Assembly: GCF_910592395.1 (NCBI RefSeq)
Contig: NC_088309.1
Span: 12,776,599-12,840,598 of the forward strand
Reading direction: 5' to 3'
Length of the DNA: 64,000 nt
Origin: Lineus longissimus
Taxonomy: Eukaryota > Nemertea > Pilidiophora > Heteronemertea > Lineidae
A model generated the notes under the pieces. The model saw only the letters and a list, made by a program, of their open reading frames with translations, was not told the DNA's origin and did not search any database. A program made the translations under genes and the position numbers. This document shows, one piece after another, positions 1 to 11,777 of this stretch. How positions within the stretch are numbered: the first letter of the stretch is position 1; every line of letters begins with the position of its first letter.

Positions 1-1800
1 CAATACCAACTTGAAATGGGGGGGTTAGTGGATTTAGCAAAGTGTTTGGGATGCCCTGTATGTGAAGAAGTAAGATAAAGAGGTGCTTAAGAAAATTAAC
101 TTTATTGTTAAAAGATTGACCCGACCTGCAGGTGATTGGAATTTAACAAAGGCTGATTGCAATCATGGAGTAAATTATATAAGAATCACTGATTTGGCAA
201 AGATTATTACATTTACAAGACGTCAAGATGGAAAGTGATTGTACAGTGTTTGCCAAATCCGGACCTACTTTCCGTCAATGCTGAATACGTCGATGAGAGC
301 TCTCGAACTATCATTCCATGCAAAAAATGGCAATGACAACACCACTAATAACTTCAAATTATTTTCCGGTTATGATAACACAACACGCATCTTCATGATC
401 ATGATCTTTCTCAAACTAACTGAATGACCTAATCGCCTTGGACGCACAACCACATATCAATCCGCCCCGACGATCGACACATTCATTCGATTCGATAACA
501 CTCGATACAGTTTGATAAATAAACAAAGTTTTCGTGCTTTTAGCTGTCAACATCAATGGCTATAATATACTCCTGCAGAATAGTAGAACTAATAGAACTA
601 ATTTCCGAAGTTTCCAATAGTTTGAACACAACTCAGAACATCACCCATCAGCCAAGGAGGATACCGCGGTGACGTCACATCACGTGATCACGACCCATAT
701 TACTGATCGCTATGGCCAATCAGATTCAGTCTACTGACAGCACCAGCACTAAACACATCTACACGTTTCACTGTCTGGTGCGCTCCTGTACACAAATACA
801 CCAATAGACATGAAATATTGCAATACCTTGTATGGATTCTTCCTGTGTAAAATAAAATTTACAGAGCAGATTAACTTCCACGAATAAAAAAGACGTTTGG
901 CGTGGCCAAAGTGTGGAAATAATGTCTCCCCTAAAATACACTACGAAATACACTAGGCAATGCACTAAGCGATACACGGTAGAGATGCAGTTGAGTTTGT
1001 TATTGTTTTGACTTAGAAGCCCGCCCATATCATAATATATTCATGTATTCATGAAGTATGAACTCATTTCTGTCCCATACAACTCTAAGAACAGTCAATT
1101 TCTCCTTAAATCATCACCGAAACCGCGATATCCGCAGGAAGATTTGTCGTTCTAGTGTCCGAAAATGCATGATTTTACAGGGGCGCTAACTCGACAAATA
1201 GAGGGGATCTATGGGGATCTATGCGAGTTTTAGGTCCTACAGGTCTCGAACTTGTAAAATCTGTAAACATGCCTCCAAATCCCATTATGATAATGAAGAG
1301 ATTGCCCCATGTCTGGGAGACTGTTTTGAAACCATCGCTAATTTTGCCCATCAGCTGGACTCAGATCTGCATAAATTACGATAAATAATGAGGTCGTCGC
1401 TTCAATTTCGCAAAGGAAGTTGACTCCATTCGAAGGTTGTTTTGACCAAATTCCGTTGAACTCATCGTTATGAGGGCATTTGAACACATTCTCGTTGATC
1501 TTTTCTATAAACGTGTGAAGATTCGTACCAAAATACATTTCCGAAAAGGCTTAAATAAGAAAATTTGTCACTTACAAAATCATCGCTCCGGTAGAAATAA
1601 AAAGGTCACCGCCATTTTCTTGATGATGGTACTCCAGGTAACCTCGACCGCGCAGTGGAGGGTCGAGCCGCCTCGTCAATTTACCCCAGACGAGCCGTTC
1701 ATACAGTGAATGCACTGGCAATACCAGCAGTCCGGTATTCCCTGGTTCGAGGTTTTCATGTCAGTTCGCGGCGGGAAATTTAAAGCGGGGTCATCTGGGG
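1..1800. other. no gene recognised
   Basis: Only short unlinked ORFs on both strands, with no recognisable domain or convincing exon chain. A stretch near 660-695 has close-set CRE-like (GACGTCA) and E-box (CACGTG) words, but no gene follows it that I can support. Confidence 0.5.
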
Positions 1801-1899
1801 TCAAACAACAGTTTTGCTCACTACCGCCAACTGGTGATATAAATCCACTCTAATCTATTTTATATCAAAACTTCTGTATCATGAAGACCTTTTCAACTT

Positions 1900-2175
1900 T
1901 ATTTCAAGCTTTTATCTGCTCGAATAGAGCGTCAAAAAATTGTTTTTTCATTTACACCTTTTGCCCCCTGGGGAGCTGAATTTGAGTCGAATCGCCCAAA
2001 TTTTTTTCTGTAAGCAACATTTTCTGCGGTGTTTATATACAAAACCATATTTGAAGTGCCTCAGCTGTACGGTTACAAAATGCCCAACATGGCTAGATGG
2101 ATGGCAGGATGGAAGGACAAACACCAATCAATTAGCTATTTGACAAGCTCCGCTGACTTTGTCAGCTGAGCTAAT
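1900..2175 (+). mobile_element. family R3 repeat, 3' end with terminal hairpin
   Basis: The segment ends in a stem-loop at 2146-2172 (12-bp arms, one mismatch, TTT loop), followed at once by CTAAT. A second copy of this end is at 19110-19140, preceded by the same kind of text (a GGATGG-rich stretch). A hairpin followed by CTRR and then T is the 3' signature of Helitron-type elements. Seen here: the two copies and the hairpins. Inferred: Helitron-like mobility. The 5' boundary is a guess. Confidence 0.45.
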
Positions 2176-2558
2176 AATGGTATTCCTAAAACTATTTTTA
2201 GACCTCATTTAATATTCATTAGATTTTCCTGAGCGTACGCGAACTACTGCGGATATAGCTTCTTGCTAGAGCGAATAGGAAAATATTCGACGGTCTGACT
2301 TGTTCATTTTGTGATGTCATTAGGTCACGTGACTTAGTGCGGGTTTTTCAAAACGTCTTCGGCAGTTGGCCAGTCTGACGCAATTAAAACAGCGATTTTA
2401 TAATAAATCTAATCAAAAATGGAAAATTTGAGCTTTACATTTGTGATCAACAATTAAAAACGGACGTATTTCCGCAAAGTTGTAAATCACATCATAGTAT
2501 CACTTTAAGGCCATTCAGAACACAAAAAGAGCGAAGTACAGTTGTTTTTTGCCCAGAA

Positions 2559-2957
2559 ACATACTTTTTCCAGCACTAAACAACAATTTAATGATCTGAT
2601 AGATGTAAAATATGACAGTAAATTCAATTTTTCTGTCTGACGGGTTGCCCTAAAAGGTCCAAAATTTGAAAAAAAGGTAGGGGAGGAATTTTTTGAAATT
2701 TTTTATTTCACCCTTCATACCTCGGGTCACTTTCAGGGTGCCTGTAAACCAAGAATACACATACTTTTTCCAGCACTAAACAACAATTTAATGATCTGAT
2801 AGATGTAAAATATGACAGTAAATTCAATTTTTCTGTCTGACGGGTTGCCCTAAAAGGTCCAAAATTTGAAAAAAAGGTAGGGGAGGAATTTTTGCAATTT
2901 TTTATTTCACCCTTCATACCTCGGGTCACTTTCAGGGTGCCTGTAAACCAAGAATAC
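2559..2957. repeat. 200-bp direct tandem duplication
   Basis: Two head-to-tail copies, 2559-2758 and 2759-2957, are nearly identical apart from an indel and a few substitutions in one T-rich stretch. The second copy runs straight into the Tc1 element. The upstream flank (about 2511-2580) resembles a segment at 10290-10355, so the unit belongs to a dispersed repeat. Confidence 0.85.
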
Positions 2958-3211
2958 ACTCATCAAAGAAAGTTAAGGACCACTTTTTATTTTTAACATA
3001 TTTTTTTTACAGCACATATTAAGGACTAGAAAATGCCTAAATATGAATGTCCTGTATGACCTCCAAGACACAGTCATCAATTTCACATGCTGTTTGTTCC
3101 AGTTGTTGCATAACTTCTTTCTAAACTTGTTACAACCTGAAAATGGGTGTTTTGGTGTGTCAACTTTTTCACAATTTTAGCCTAAATGTCTTGTCATCAA
3201 TGTCAGCATGG

Positions 3212-3900
3212 TCAGTAGTGAGTATGGTCTCCCCCTGCTGCAATAACAGCCTGACACCGCTGTCTCATTGAGTTTATCAGACGATTAACATCCCTGACAT
3301 CAATTGCATCCCAGGCAGCCTCCAAGGCCACACCAAGCTACTGCAACCCATTTGGCTGCACCTCAAGCGCTCCAATACTCCTTCCCATCATGTCCCAGAC
3401 ATGTTCTATCGGATTCAAGTCCGGGGATTTCGCTGGCCAGTCCATACGCTCAATTCCATGATCCGCCAGGTACTGTGTCACCACCTTCGCTGTGAGGGGA
3501 CGGGCGTTGTCGTCCATGAAAATGAAATTTTCCCCAGCGTTTTCTGCAAACGGAACCACAAAAGGTTCAACGATTTCATCTCTGTACCTCACACCTGTAA
3601 TTGCTCCCCCTGGGACCACATAGAGGCGAGTGCGTTGACTGTAGCTGATTCCGCCCCACACCATGATGCTGCCTTCACCATAGCGGTCATGTTCAGCGAT
3701 GCAGGCATCTGCAAATCTCTCTCCCTGTTGTCTCCAGACTCTAACACGTCCATCATTGTGGTCCAGGCTGAATCTGCTCTCATCTGAGAACAGAACACGG
3801 CTCCATTGCTGGTGGGTCCATCCCACATGACCACGAGCCCAATTGAGATGGATTCTTCTGTGAGCAGGGGTTAATGGGATGCATTGCAGTGGCCTCCTGG
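3212..3900 (-). pseudogene. Tc1-type transposase, truncated and with a stop codon
   Basis: The reading runs on the minus strand from about 3900 to a stop at 3212-3214. All three catalytic positions of the DDE domain are visible: the first Asp in FSDESRF, the second in FMDDNARP, and the Glu in SPDLNPIEHVWD. The tryptophan-rich lead-in typical of Tc1 elements (around HVGWTHQQW) is present. The N-terminal paired-like DNA-binding region is absent, and the frame ends at the R1-type hairpin at 3911-3936. An in-frame TAG after the sequence PNGLQ cuts off the last 40 or so codons, which stay open downstream. It is therefore a dead copy; whether it could be mobilised in trans by an active relative is unknown. 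Confidence 0.9.
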
Positions 3901-3910
3901 CATGGATGTT

Positions 3911-3936
3911 AGCTCACCTCTGCTAAGAGGTGAGCT
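3911..3936. repeat. perfect 26-nt hairpin, identical to the 3' end of family R1
   Basis: Ten-base arms (AGCTCACCTC and GAGGTGAGCT) surround the loop TGCTAA. The identical hairpin ends the R1 copy at 16909-16934. Here it lies just inside the right terminal repeat of the Tc1 element, where the transposase N-terminus should be. Confidence 0.9.
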
Positions 3937-4004
3937 AAAAAGTGGTCCTTAACTTTCTTTGATGAGTATATAATAACCGAGGCCTAAATGTAAGCTTCAA
4001 CACT

Positions 4005-4690
4005 TTGGCTAGTTTCACCAGTTTTGATTCCATTGAATGACATTATTCTTCTCAGCTCAATGGCACAATAAAATTTACTGGTACCATCTACATGTAAGTT
4101 TATAGCATTTTGTTTAATTTTCAAGATGGCCCCCTGGCGGCCATATTGGTTATCGGATTTGACTGAAAATCCGGGATGTTGTAGGGAGTACTGGCGGCCA
4201 TATTTGATGTCTGAGCCGACCAAATTTTTGGGGTAGAATAGAGGGTCCCTAGATACTTGTCCACACAAGTTTAGAACCTTCTAGCTCAAATACAAACGAA
4301 ACGTGCCACCTATCGGTGATTTAAAGAACTTTGACCTCTGTGACCTTGAAAAGTAGGTCAAGTCACAAACCCGTATGATATTGGATGTATCCTTGCTAGG
4401 AGTACCTAACAAAAAAATTTCATGAAAATCCGACCAAAGTTACGCGATGATGGTCCTATTGCATGTTTTACGTTTTTGCATTACGCCCCCTGGTGGCCAA
4501 ACCAAGAATAATTTTGGAATGAAATTTGGTGTGAATTGCCCCAGGGCCCAAAGGGACATGTGTACCAAGTTTTAAGTCTAGACCTCAAGCGGTTACGAAA
4601 CTTGCCGCACTAACATACGCGATGATGGACGACGACGAAGCACGCCAGGTCATCGCGTAGGCTCACGAGATGAGCCAAAAATGGGCAGAG
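4005..4690 (+). mobile_element. family R1 copy
   Basis: Contains the family's hallmark block at 4329-4362 (TTTGACCTCTGTGACCTTG followed by AGTAGGTCAAG), the GCCCCCTGGTGGCC block at 4487-4500, and a GAC-rich tail ending near a GGCTCAC...GAGCC inverted pair at 4661-4675. The first part (4005-4260) matches the reverse strand of 50330-50900, including a GATGGCCnCCTGGCGGCCAT palindrome-like block. Confidence 0.7.
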
Positions 4691-5847
4691 GTTCTGGGAT
4701 CAATGATGCAGAGGTACAGGGTTTACATTGACTGCTGCATAATGTGCTGTACTAGTATTGGTTTGATATTGCTGTTATTCAGATTTTAAGATATTTTGTA
4801 TGTGACACTCACCTAATGTTATCAAACTGTTGATTCGATAAACTGTGCCACTTCTTGGAACAGCAAGGATGTGCATGATCTGCCGGATGTGTAGAAAAAT
4901 ACTGTTCCACTCCACAGTTAAAGCTACTACTGCATACCCAACATATTTTTGAAAGACTATAGCAACGCCAAAGCATATACAAACCTGAAATAAAAGAAGA
5001 AAAGTCAAAGCATCAGGTAACAAACATGGTTTCTGCCAGTTGGGGTTTCTGCTACTATCAGCATGGTTCACCTGCCAAGCAAGCCCGCAACATGGTGCTT
5101 GGATTGGAACAGCCATACTTTTTTTCTCAAATAGATATTAGCTTTAGACAAACAACGTTTTTTGAAAGCTAGACTTTCAGCAAGATTATAAATTATACTT
5201 ACTTGATTTACTTATTTTGTCTTGCTGATCAGCTAGACGATTATTGAGGGTTTTATTTTGTGAGGATGCTTAGATAAATGCCAGCTTACAAGTCTGATAG
5301 AACTGTTTGATTTAAATGAAGTGTCCTAAGGATATTGTTCTTACACAGGTCAACAAAGGATAAATAAATGGTCCTCATTAACTGTCAGTATTTCTAATAT
5401 ACTGATTTCAGGTAAAGATGGAGGACTGTCATTACAAATTTTGACTAAATTCTCCATGGAAAGTTGGTCAAGTTCAATGTTCTTACAATACAGGGCTAAT
5501 CCTGCTCCACTTAACAACCAATAATGACAAAACGTTACATTATCAGGGAAATTTCAAAGTTTCACCTCCCCAACCTTGGAAAGTAGGTCATATTGAACTT
5601 AGTCAACGTTTTAAGATGCCAACAAGTGAACCGCAAAGCGCTCCGCACTCCAAAACTAGTGTGGAGATTCGGACAGTGTTAGCAAGACACTGTCAACTAT
5701 GATTACCGTAGCGCTAGCTAACGACAGCAAAGAAAATTAAAGCACAGGCAGATTCAACTGCAAATATTTCCTGCTCTGTGGCACTTGACGTGGATTTGCA
5801 GGTTGGTATTTCCAGATGATAGCTTAAGCACATAGGTTTATACCAGC
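4691..5847. other. no gene recognised
   Basis: AT-rich sequence with only short isolated ORFs; no splice-linked coding chain or known domain seen. Confidence 0.5.
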
Positions 5848-6250
5848 TGCGCGTACACCACGAAATATTGGTGGAACAATTGCACGTACACCACCACATT
5901 GCCGCGACAAATTGGTTCGGCAATCCATTGCCGATACAAATTGCCGGGCGAATTTGTCCCAACAAGCTTGATTGGGCGAATTTGTCCCATCAAGCTTGAT
6001 GGTCCAAATTCGCCCGGCTTGTTAAAAGCTCGGCTTTGTCGTGGTGTACGCGCAAATGGATCAGCAAATAGCTAGTTAGATGGTTCGGCTCCAGGTGGCA
6101 CTTTCGAAATGGCGCTTTCTGCTTATTGTTTGCGCGCCATCTGTTGCCGGATTTTATAACTAGCTGCAGTGCTGGTGTACGCACTTGGTGGATTTTCAAT
6201 GGGGTGGCATTGGTTCGCGAACCAAGATTGGTGGTCCATTTTCAGGTGGT
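5848..6250. repeat. nested inverted repeats, MITE-like
   Basis: A perfect 16-bp inverted pair, TGCGCGTACACCACGA at 5848-5863 and its complement at 6039-6054, bounds a 207-bp segment. Inside it a 28-bp motif with GGGCGAATTTGTCCC occurs twice and then once inverted. A second perfect pair, GCACGTACACCACC near 5881 with its complement near 6241, is staggered over the first. The layout suggests a MITE inserted into, or grown from, a relative of itself. Confidence 0.65.
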
Positions 6251-6777
6251 GTACGTGCGGCTACTGATGTAGCCCTCCTGAATAAGTAGTGAAATCAGTG
6301 TTTAAGAAGTCCTATAACTAATTAAGGGCACACTTTGCCCTTATTTCTACCATATCTGCCTTACCATACCCATCTGCCCAACCATAACCATAACCATAGC
6401 GGACAGTCAACACAGTGTCCACATGTAACCATAGCAGACTGTCTGCCTCCTATTATTGCATTTTAAGTCACATGTTACACTTTAAGCCAAGTGCTTGTTA
6501 TCACATCTTCATATTTTGGTGAACACACTACACAACACAGCACGTGCAGTAATCATCACAATTCAGGCAGATATGGTAGATATAAGCGCAATTTGTACCC
6601 TTACTTAGGGGTAGGGACACAAAAATACTGGTTTCACTACTTATTCAGGACAGTTTCATCAATATAAACCTATTTACAGATGTGCTTGAGCTATCATCTT
6701 GAAATACCAACCAGCAAATCCATGTCGAGTGCCACTGAACAGGAAATACTTGCGGTCAAATCTGCCTGGACTTTCAA
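6251..6777. other. no gene recognised
   Basis: AT-rich; no coding or RNA signal seen. Confidence 0.45.
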
Positions 6778-6779
6778 AT

Positions 6780-6990
6780 TTTTTGCTGTTGTCTGCTAGC
6801 ATTTTGGTAACCATAGTGTGTCTTGCTGACGCTGTCCGAATCCTCACACTGGAAACTAACCAAAGTAATGGCAAATCGACAGGTAATTTGCTGTTGTCTG
6901 CTAGCATTTTGGTAACCATAGTGTGTCTTGCTGACGCTGTCCGAATCCTCACACTGGAAACTAACCAAAGTAATGGCAAATCGACAGGTA
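6780..6990. repeat. 105-bp direct tandem duplication
   Basis: Two copies, identical as far as I can read, with a period of 105 (for example the G at 6785 and at 6890). Since 105 is a multiple of 3, a 35-residue repeat stays open on both strands. Each copy ends in ACAGGTAATTT, which resembles a splice donor. No homology recognised, so I do not call it coding. Confidence 0.85.
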
Positions 6991-7099
6991 ATTTATGATT
7001 GCATGGTGTAGTTATACAGAATTTATATCACTTGAGAATGTGGCTTGTACTTTATACATTATGCTGCTGCATTGGATTTGATATGACTTGGAAGTATAT

Positions 7100-8350
7100 T
7101 TCTATAATAGAATGGAAGACCACAACAGGGTCAGCTAGGTGGCCATCTAGGATTTCAGATCAGACCCCAAATTACTAAGGTACCTCACCCACCCCACCAA
7201 ATCATGCCACAGAGAATTGAAAGCCATCGGTTGTCTGATTCAGCAGTTACAGTCCGTAATGTTTGAGCCAGGATGGCCACCTGGAATCCATATTAGATAT
7301 CGGTTCGGACCCAAAAGCGATCAGGCACCTCGCCAAGCCTTGCCCATCAATCATCATGCTACAGAAAATTTCAAGCCCATAAGGTAACTGTGAAATCCAA
7401 GATGGCTGCCTGGCAGCCATATTTTATATTGGCTACACACCACTAATAGATTTTAAGCCATTTTCCTTCATACATAAACTGCCATAACTTTTTCCCAATA
7501 TCTCACTCGAACCTAATATTTGCAGGGCCAGGGCATAAATGCATAGAATTTTTGACAGGTCATGACCATGATAATTTCAGGGTTGGGGGGGGGGTCTGAA
7601 GTTTTTGGGGTCATTTTTGTCTTAATTTCACATGTCCACCACGTTTCACGGCTCGGCGGGTTAATTGGATCCCCAAATCCACGCTGGTGAACATATGAGG
7701 CTCAAATTTCATCAGAATGTTTGCCAGAAACAACCTTAATTCATGATATCAGAGAAACTACATTCTGATTACACAGATAGCACCCCTACTGGACAGTGAG
7801 ACCATGCAATGATTTCTTAAAGTACTACTTTCCTACGCGATCTAAGCTGATTGGTCAATTAGTGATGCATAGCCTACTGGATCGGGCCCAAAATCAATAG
7901 GTCACCTCTCCCATCCCACCCCATCATGTCACTGAAAATTCAAGCCAATGGGGCAACTTGTTCTGCGGTTATAGTCGAGGATGTGAAATCCTAGATGGCT
8001 GCGTGGCAGCCATCTATGACATTGGATTGGGCTCAAAATCAATAGGTCACCTCTCCCATCCCACCCCATCATGTCACAGAAAATTCCAGCCAATGGGGCA
8101 ACTCGTTCTGCAGTTATAGTCGAGGATGTGAAATCCAAGATGGCCACGTGGCAGCCATCTATGACATTGGATTGGGCTCAAAATCAATAGGTCACCTCTC
8201 CCATCCCACCCCATCATGTCACAGAAAATTCCAGCCAATGGGGCAACTCGTTCTGCAGTTATAGTCGAGGATGTGAAATCCAAGATAGCCGCGTGGCAGC
8301 CATCTATGACATTGGATTGGGCCCAAAATCAATAAGTGACCTCCCCCACC
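7100..8350. repeat. 145-bp tandem repeat with palindromic GATGGC core
   Basis: Three near-identical units (starting about 7876, 8021 and 8166; period 145) are preceded by two older, more diverged units from about 7110. Each unit carries an inverted block such as ATGGCTGCC-T-GGCAGCCAT (7402-7420). ORFs through it are by-products of the repeat. Confidence 0.85.
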
Positions 8351-8379
8351 AAACCCCACCCCTCATCAGAAGTACCTGC

Positions 8380-9805
8380 CATAAGCATTTCAGCAAGCTG
8401 CGACCAATATTAAGCGAGGTATCATACTTTTTGTGTTTTTGCATAGCGCCCCAAGGTGGCCAAACCAGGAATGATATAAGGACGAAAGTTGGTCTATGAG
8501 TTACTGTCACCTACATATGTACAGAGATTGGGATCATTAGCTTCAGTGGATATGAAATGTGAACATTTCGTAATTTTAACTCTGTGAACTTGAAAATTAG
8601 GTCAAGGTCAAAACCCATATCATATATTATGTCCCCTCACAAGAGTCATCACCCATAAAAATTTCAGCAAGCTGCAACCAACATTAGCAGAGTTATTGCA
8701 TTTTTTGTGTTTTCGCATAACCCTAGTGGCCAAAGCCCAAGTCAGAACATGCTGGATATCAAACTCAACAGTCCCCTGTTCTTTCTACCAAATGAAAAGG
8801 CCAGGGGCCAATGTGCTCACCGTATAGATATTCGGTGGTTAGGAATTCATGCTGTTTTAGAAACATGCTACAGGTATAGTATATAGTATATAGTATATAG
8901 GTCAAATCAAAATCAGTACGACATGTGATGTATCCTTGCTTGGAGTACCTACCATAAAAACATTATCGAAAACAAGTCACTAATAGGCAAGATATAGCAC
9001 TTTTTATCTTTTCAGTTTTGGCCCCATGGTGGCCAAGTCGAGAATCAGATCAAACCGAATTTTGGCGTCAAGAGATTATCTGACATAGGGGAGCCTGTGC
9101 ACTAAATTTCAAGTTCCTAGCTCAGGTGGTAAAGAAACGTGCTATAGTTACACTCAAATGTCCAATTTATGCCAATTCACCTCTGTGACCTTGAAAAGTC
9201 AAATAAAAAAAACCATATGATGATGTGATGTATCCTTGCTCAGAGTATCTACCATAAAAATATCTTCGTAAACAAGTCACTTCTAATAAGCGAGATATTG
9301 AACTTTTTATCTTTATCAGTTTTGGCCCCCTAATGGCCAAGTCGAGATCAGATCGACCAAAATTCAGTGCCGAGGTTATATGATGTAGGAATTCATGTGC
9401 ATCAAATTTCAAGTTTGTAGCTTTAGCGGTTAAGAAACGTGCCATAGTTACACTCAAACAGACAATTTATGCCATTTGACCTCTGCGACCTTGAAAATCA
9501 GGTCAAATGAAAAAACTCATGATAATGTGATGCATCCTTCCGACGAGAACCAACCATAAAAATGTTATCGAAAATGAGACACTTATAAGAGAGATATCAC
9601 ACTTTCTACGTTTCTACTTTTGGCCCCTTGGTGGCGAAATCAAGAATCAGATTGGACCGAAATTCAGTGTCAGAGGTCACATCACTTGGGGAGGGTCCTG
9701 TCAAGTTCATAGTTCTATCGGTTTAGAAACGTGCCACTGTTTTTGAAACGAGATACGGATATTAGGACTGACACTGCAGCATTGTATAGACTCCGCTACG
9801 GCGAG
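8380..9805 (+). mobile_element. family R1 copy with tandem core units
   Basis: The 5' end signature at 8791-8828 is a GGCCAGGGGCC palindrome followed by GTGCTCACC. Three diverged core units of about 300 bp follow, each with GACCTTGAAAA, CATCCTTGCT, a GGCC...GGCC block and AAGAAACGTGCC. The tail near 9740-9805 ends GGCGAGCCAAAAA. A new R1 5' end begins at once at 9811 (GGTCCAGGGACC), so two copies abut. The part before 8790 is a related, older fragment. Confidence 0.75.
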
Positions 9806-9841
9806 CCAAAAATGAAATGGTCCAGGGACCATGTGCTCACC

Positions 9842-10890
9842 TCGCGTAATGTTAATGCATGTCATTTGCACTAGATATGGGGAGAACAGTTTTTGTCATT
9901 GGTGTCAATTTTGCGATCTTAGAGGAAGTGGTGTGGTAGTGCAGCTTTTATGGAGAATTTATATCAGCCTTGGCAAGGGAAGACAATGCACAACCAACAA
10001 AAGAACAAATTTAACAAGTAACAGCACAATTTGCAGGTTAGTGGAATGGTTAAATATAACAGCAGCAGAACAGAACAAAAGCTTGAAGCAGCAAAACAAG
10101 CAGGGGCTCGCCTTTCAAAGGAACAATGATGCGATTCAATGCAAAAAAGTACACTCAGCATTAATGCCACTTTTTTTTTCTTTTGTTAACGGGCCCGCCG
10201 ACATTGGAAAATGCCAAACCGAAAAAAGTAGTATTGGGAAAAAACATTTTTTCATTTGTACTGAAGCCTCGGATGTGCCATTTAGGCCATTCAGAAGAAA
10301 AAAAGAGCGAAGTACAGTCGTTTATACCCAGAATCATACTTTTTCCAGCACTAAGGCGAGTTTTTTAATACCTTGTTAAGAGAACCTTTTATTCCTAAAT
10401 TTTTGAGCGGCTGTCAGAAAAAAAATTCTGAGAAGGGGCAATGAAAATAAATTAAAAATTTCACAATATATCCCCCCCAATTTTTGAATAAAGAAATCAA
10501 TAAACGTTTGATAATGTGTTCCTCTTTTATTCACCCTGGAACTACGCACCAAATATTGGAATACCGAAAGCCACGCCGCCATTATTCCTAGCCCATTATA
10601 TAGCCTCGCTCTGCTATGTTCTGGTCTCACAAGCCAGTGGTGATCAAGTCCAGATTGTACCCCCCAAAAAATTAGTTCTTCAATCTCAGGTGCATGGATA
10701 CAGATGGGCCTACTCTATCCCTATTGCTACTTGTTCAAATGTAAATGTCCAAGGTGTTTTGTGAAGGGGTAACTCTGACGATTATTTGAGGAAAATACCA
10801 GTTTGTTCTGTGCACTTTCGCGGTGAGCAGGCCCTGCATGCTATTTATAGCTCAACAGGAAGTAGACATCGACTGGTTCCTGTGAGATTA
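9842..10890. other. no gene recognised; dispersed-repeat fragments
   Basis: The longest open frame (9831-10379, plus) has no recognisable domain and low-complexity asparagine-rich stretches. The segment 10290-10355 matches 2511-2580. Confidence 0.45.
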
Positions 10891-10891
10891 T

Positions 10892-11777
10892 ACATGGGGT
10901 GCACATGTTCTCAAGGTAAAATTTCGTGGGCAAAAACTCAAAACAAAAGCTGCAACGACACCCTATTTTTATATAAAAGATTGAAAAAGTTGTCATTTAG
11001 CTTTCTTGCGGTGATGAGTAGATGTGTATGAAAATTTTTTTTCATCATCCTTGTTAATCTTGAAGTGATAAGGCAGAAAGGTGACATTTTTTTAATTTGC
11101 GTTGACATACAGGGTGTCTCATGCATTGTGCTGCATCAGTCTATACATGACTGTATGTCGAGACGATATTGAAACTTGACCAGATGTATTCTACAAGTGA
11201 CAAGATATTCAGAAATGTATAGGTTTGTGTGAGAGTGAGATACTGTCAGGTGTACAGCCACTACAACAGGGGTATGCACGAAATGATGTTTTTTGGAGGT
11301 AGGTAGGCCTAGCCTAGCTCGGTAGTGGCTAGTGAGACCTGTACATCGACGAAGTATTGGTTGCTACCATATTCCTGACAGATGGCGTGGTACAACCTAG
11401 TTTCCAGAACCCTTATAACATACGGTGGTTCTGCAGGACGGCATGCATTGCAGATCTCTAGGAACGAGTGTGAATGCTAATATATTGTAAGCGGCGGTCG
11501 GAAAAACCCAAAAAATTAAAAACTGATCAGTTTTCATTTTCAGGCGGTGGGTGGGAAAGAAATAAAGAACAAAATTATTTTTTTTACATTTTCACGCATT
11601 TCTACGGCGGCGCGTTTGCTAAGATGCCAAAAAAAAATCAGGATGTCTCATGGGGTGCACATGTTCTCAAGGTAAAATTTCAAGGGCAAAAACCTCATAC
11701 AAAAGCTGTAACGACACCCTTTATTTATATAAAAGATTGAAAAAGTTGTCAACTGGCTTTCTTAAGGCGATGAGTAG
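10892..11777. repeat. pair of ~130-bp direct repeats
   Basis: 10892-11025 and 11651-11777 share the order GGGGTGCACATGTTCTCAAG, ACGACACCCT, TATATAAAAGATTGAAAAAG and GATGAGTAG, with scattered substitutions. The 625 bases between them hold no gene I can support. Confidence 0.8.

Larger units (their letters stand above)
2957..3968 (-). mobile_element. Tc1/mariner element, internally deleted, TA target duplication
   Basis: Inverted terminal repeats of about 33 bp (left 2957-2989, right 3936-3968) begin YACTCATCAAAG and continue through AAGTTAAGGACC. They differ mainly at the first base. TA dinucleotides flank both ends (2955-2956 and 3969-3970), as in Tc1/mariner. The body carries a minus-strand DDE transposase remnant. 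At about 1.0 kb it is well short of the usual 1.3-1.7 kb because the N-terminal helix-turn-helix part is missing. Confidence 0.93.

Noticed and set aside
9831-10379. 182-residue plus-strand ORF as a gene.
   Set aside because: No domain, biased composition, overlaps an R1 5' end and a dispersed repeat, and no splice partners.
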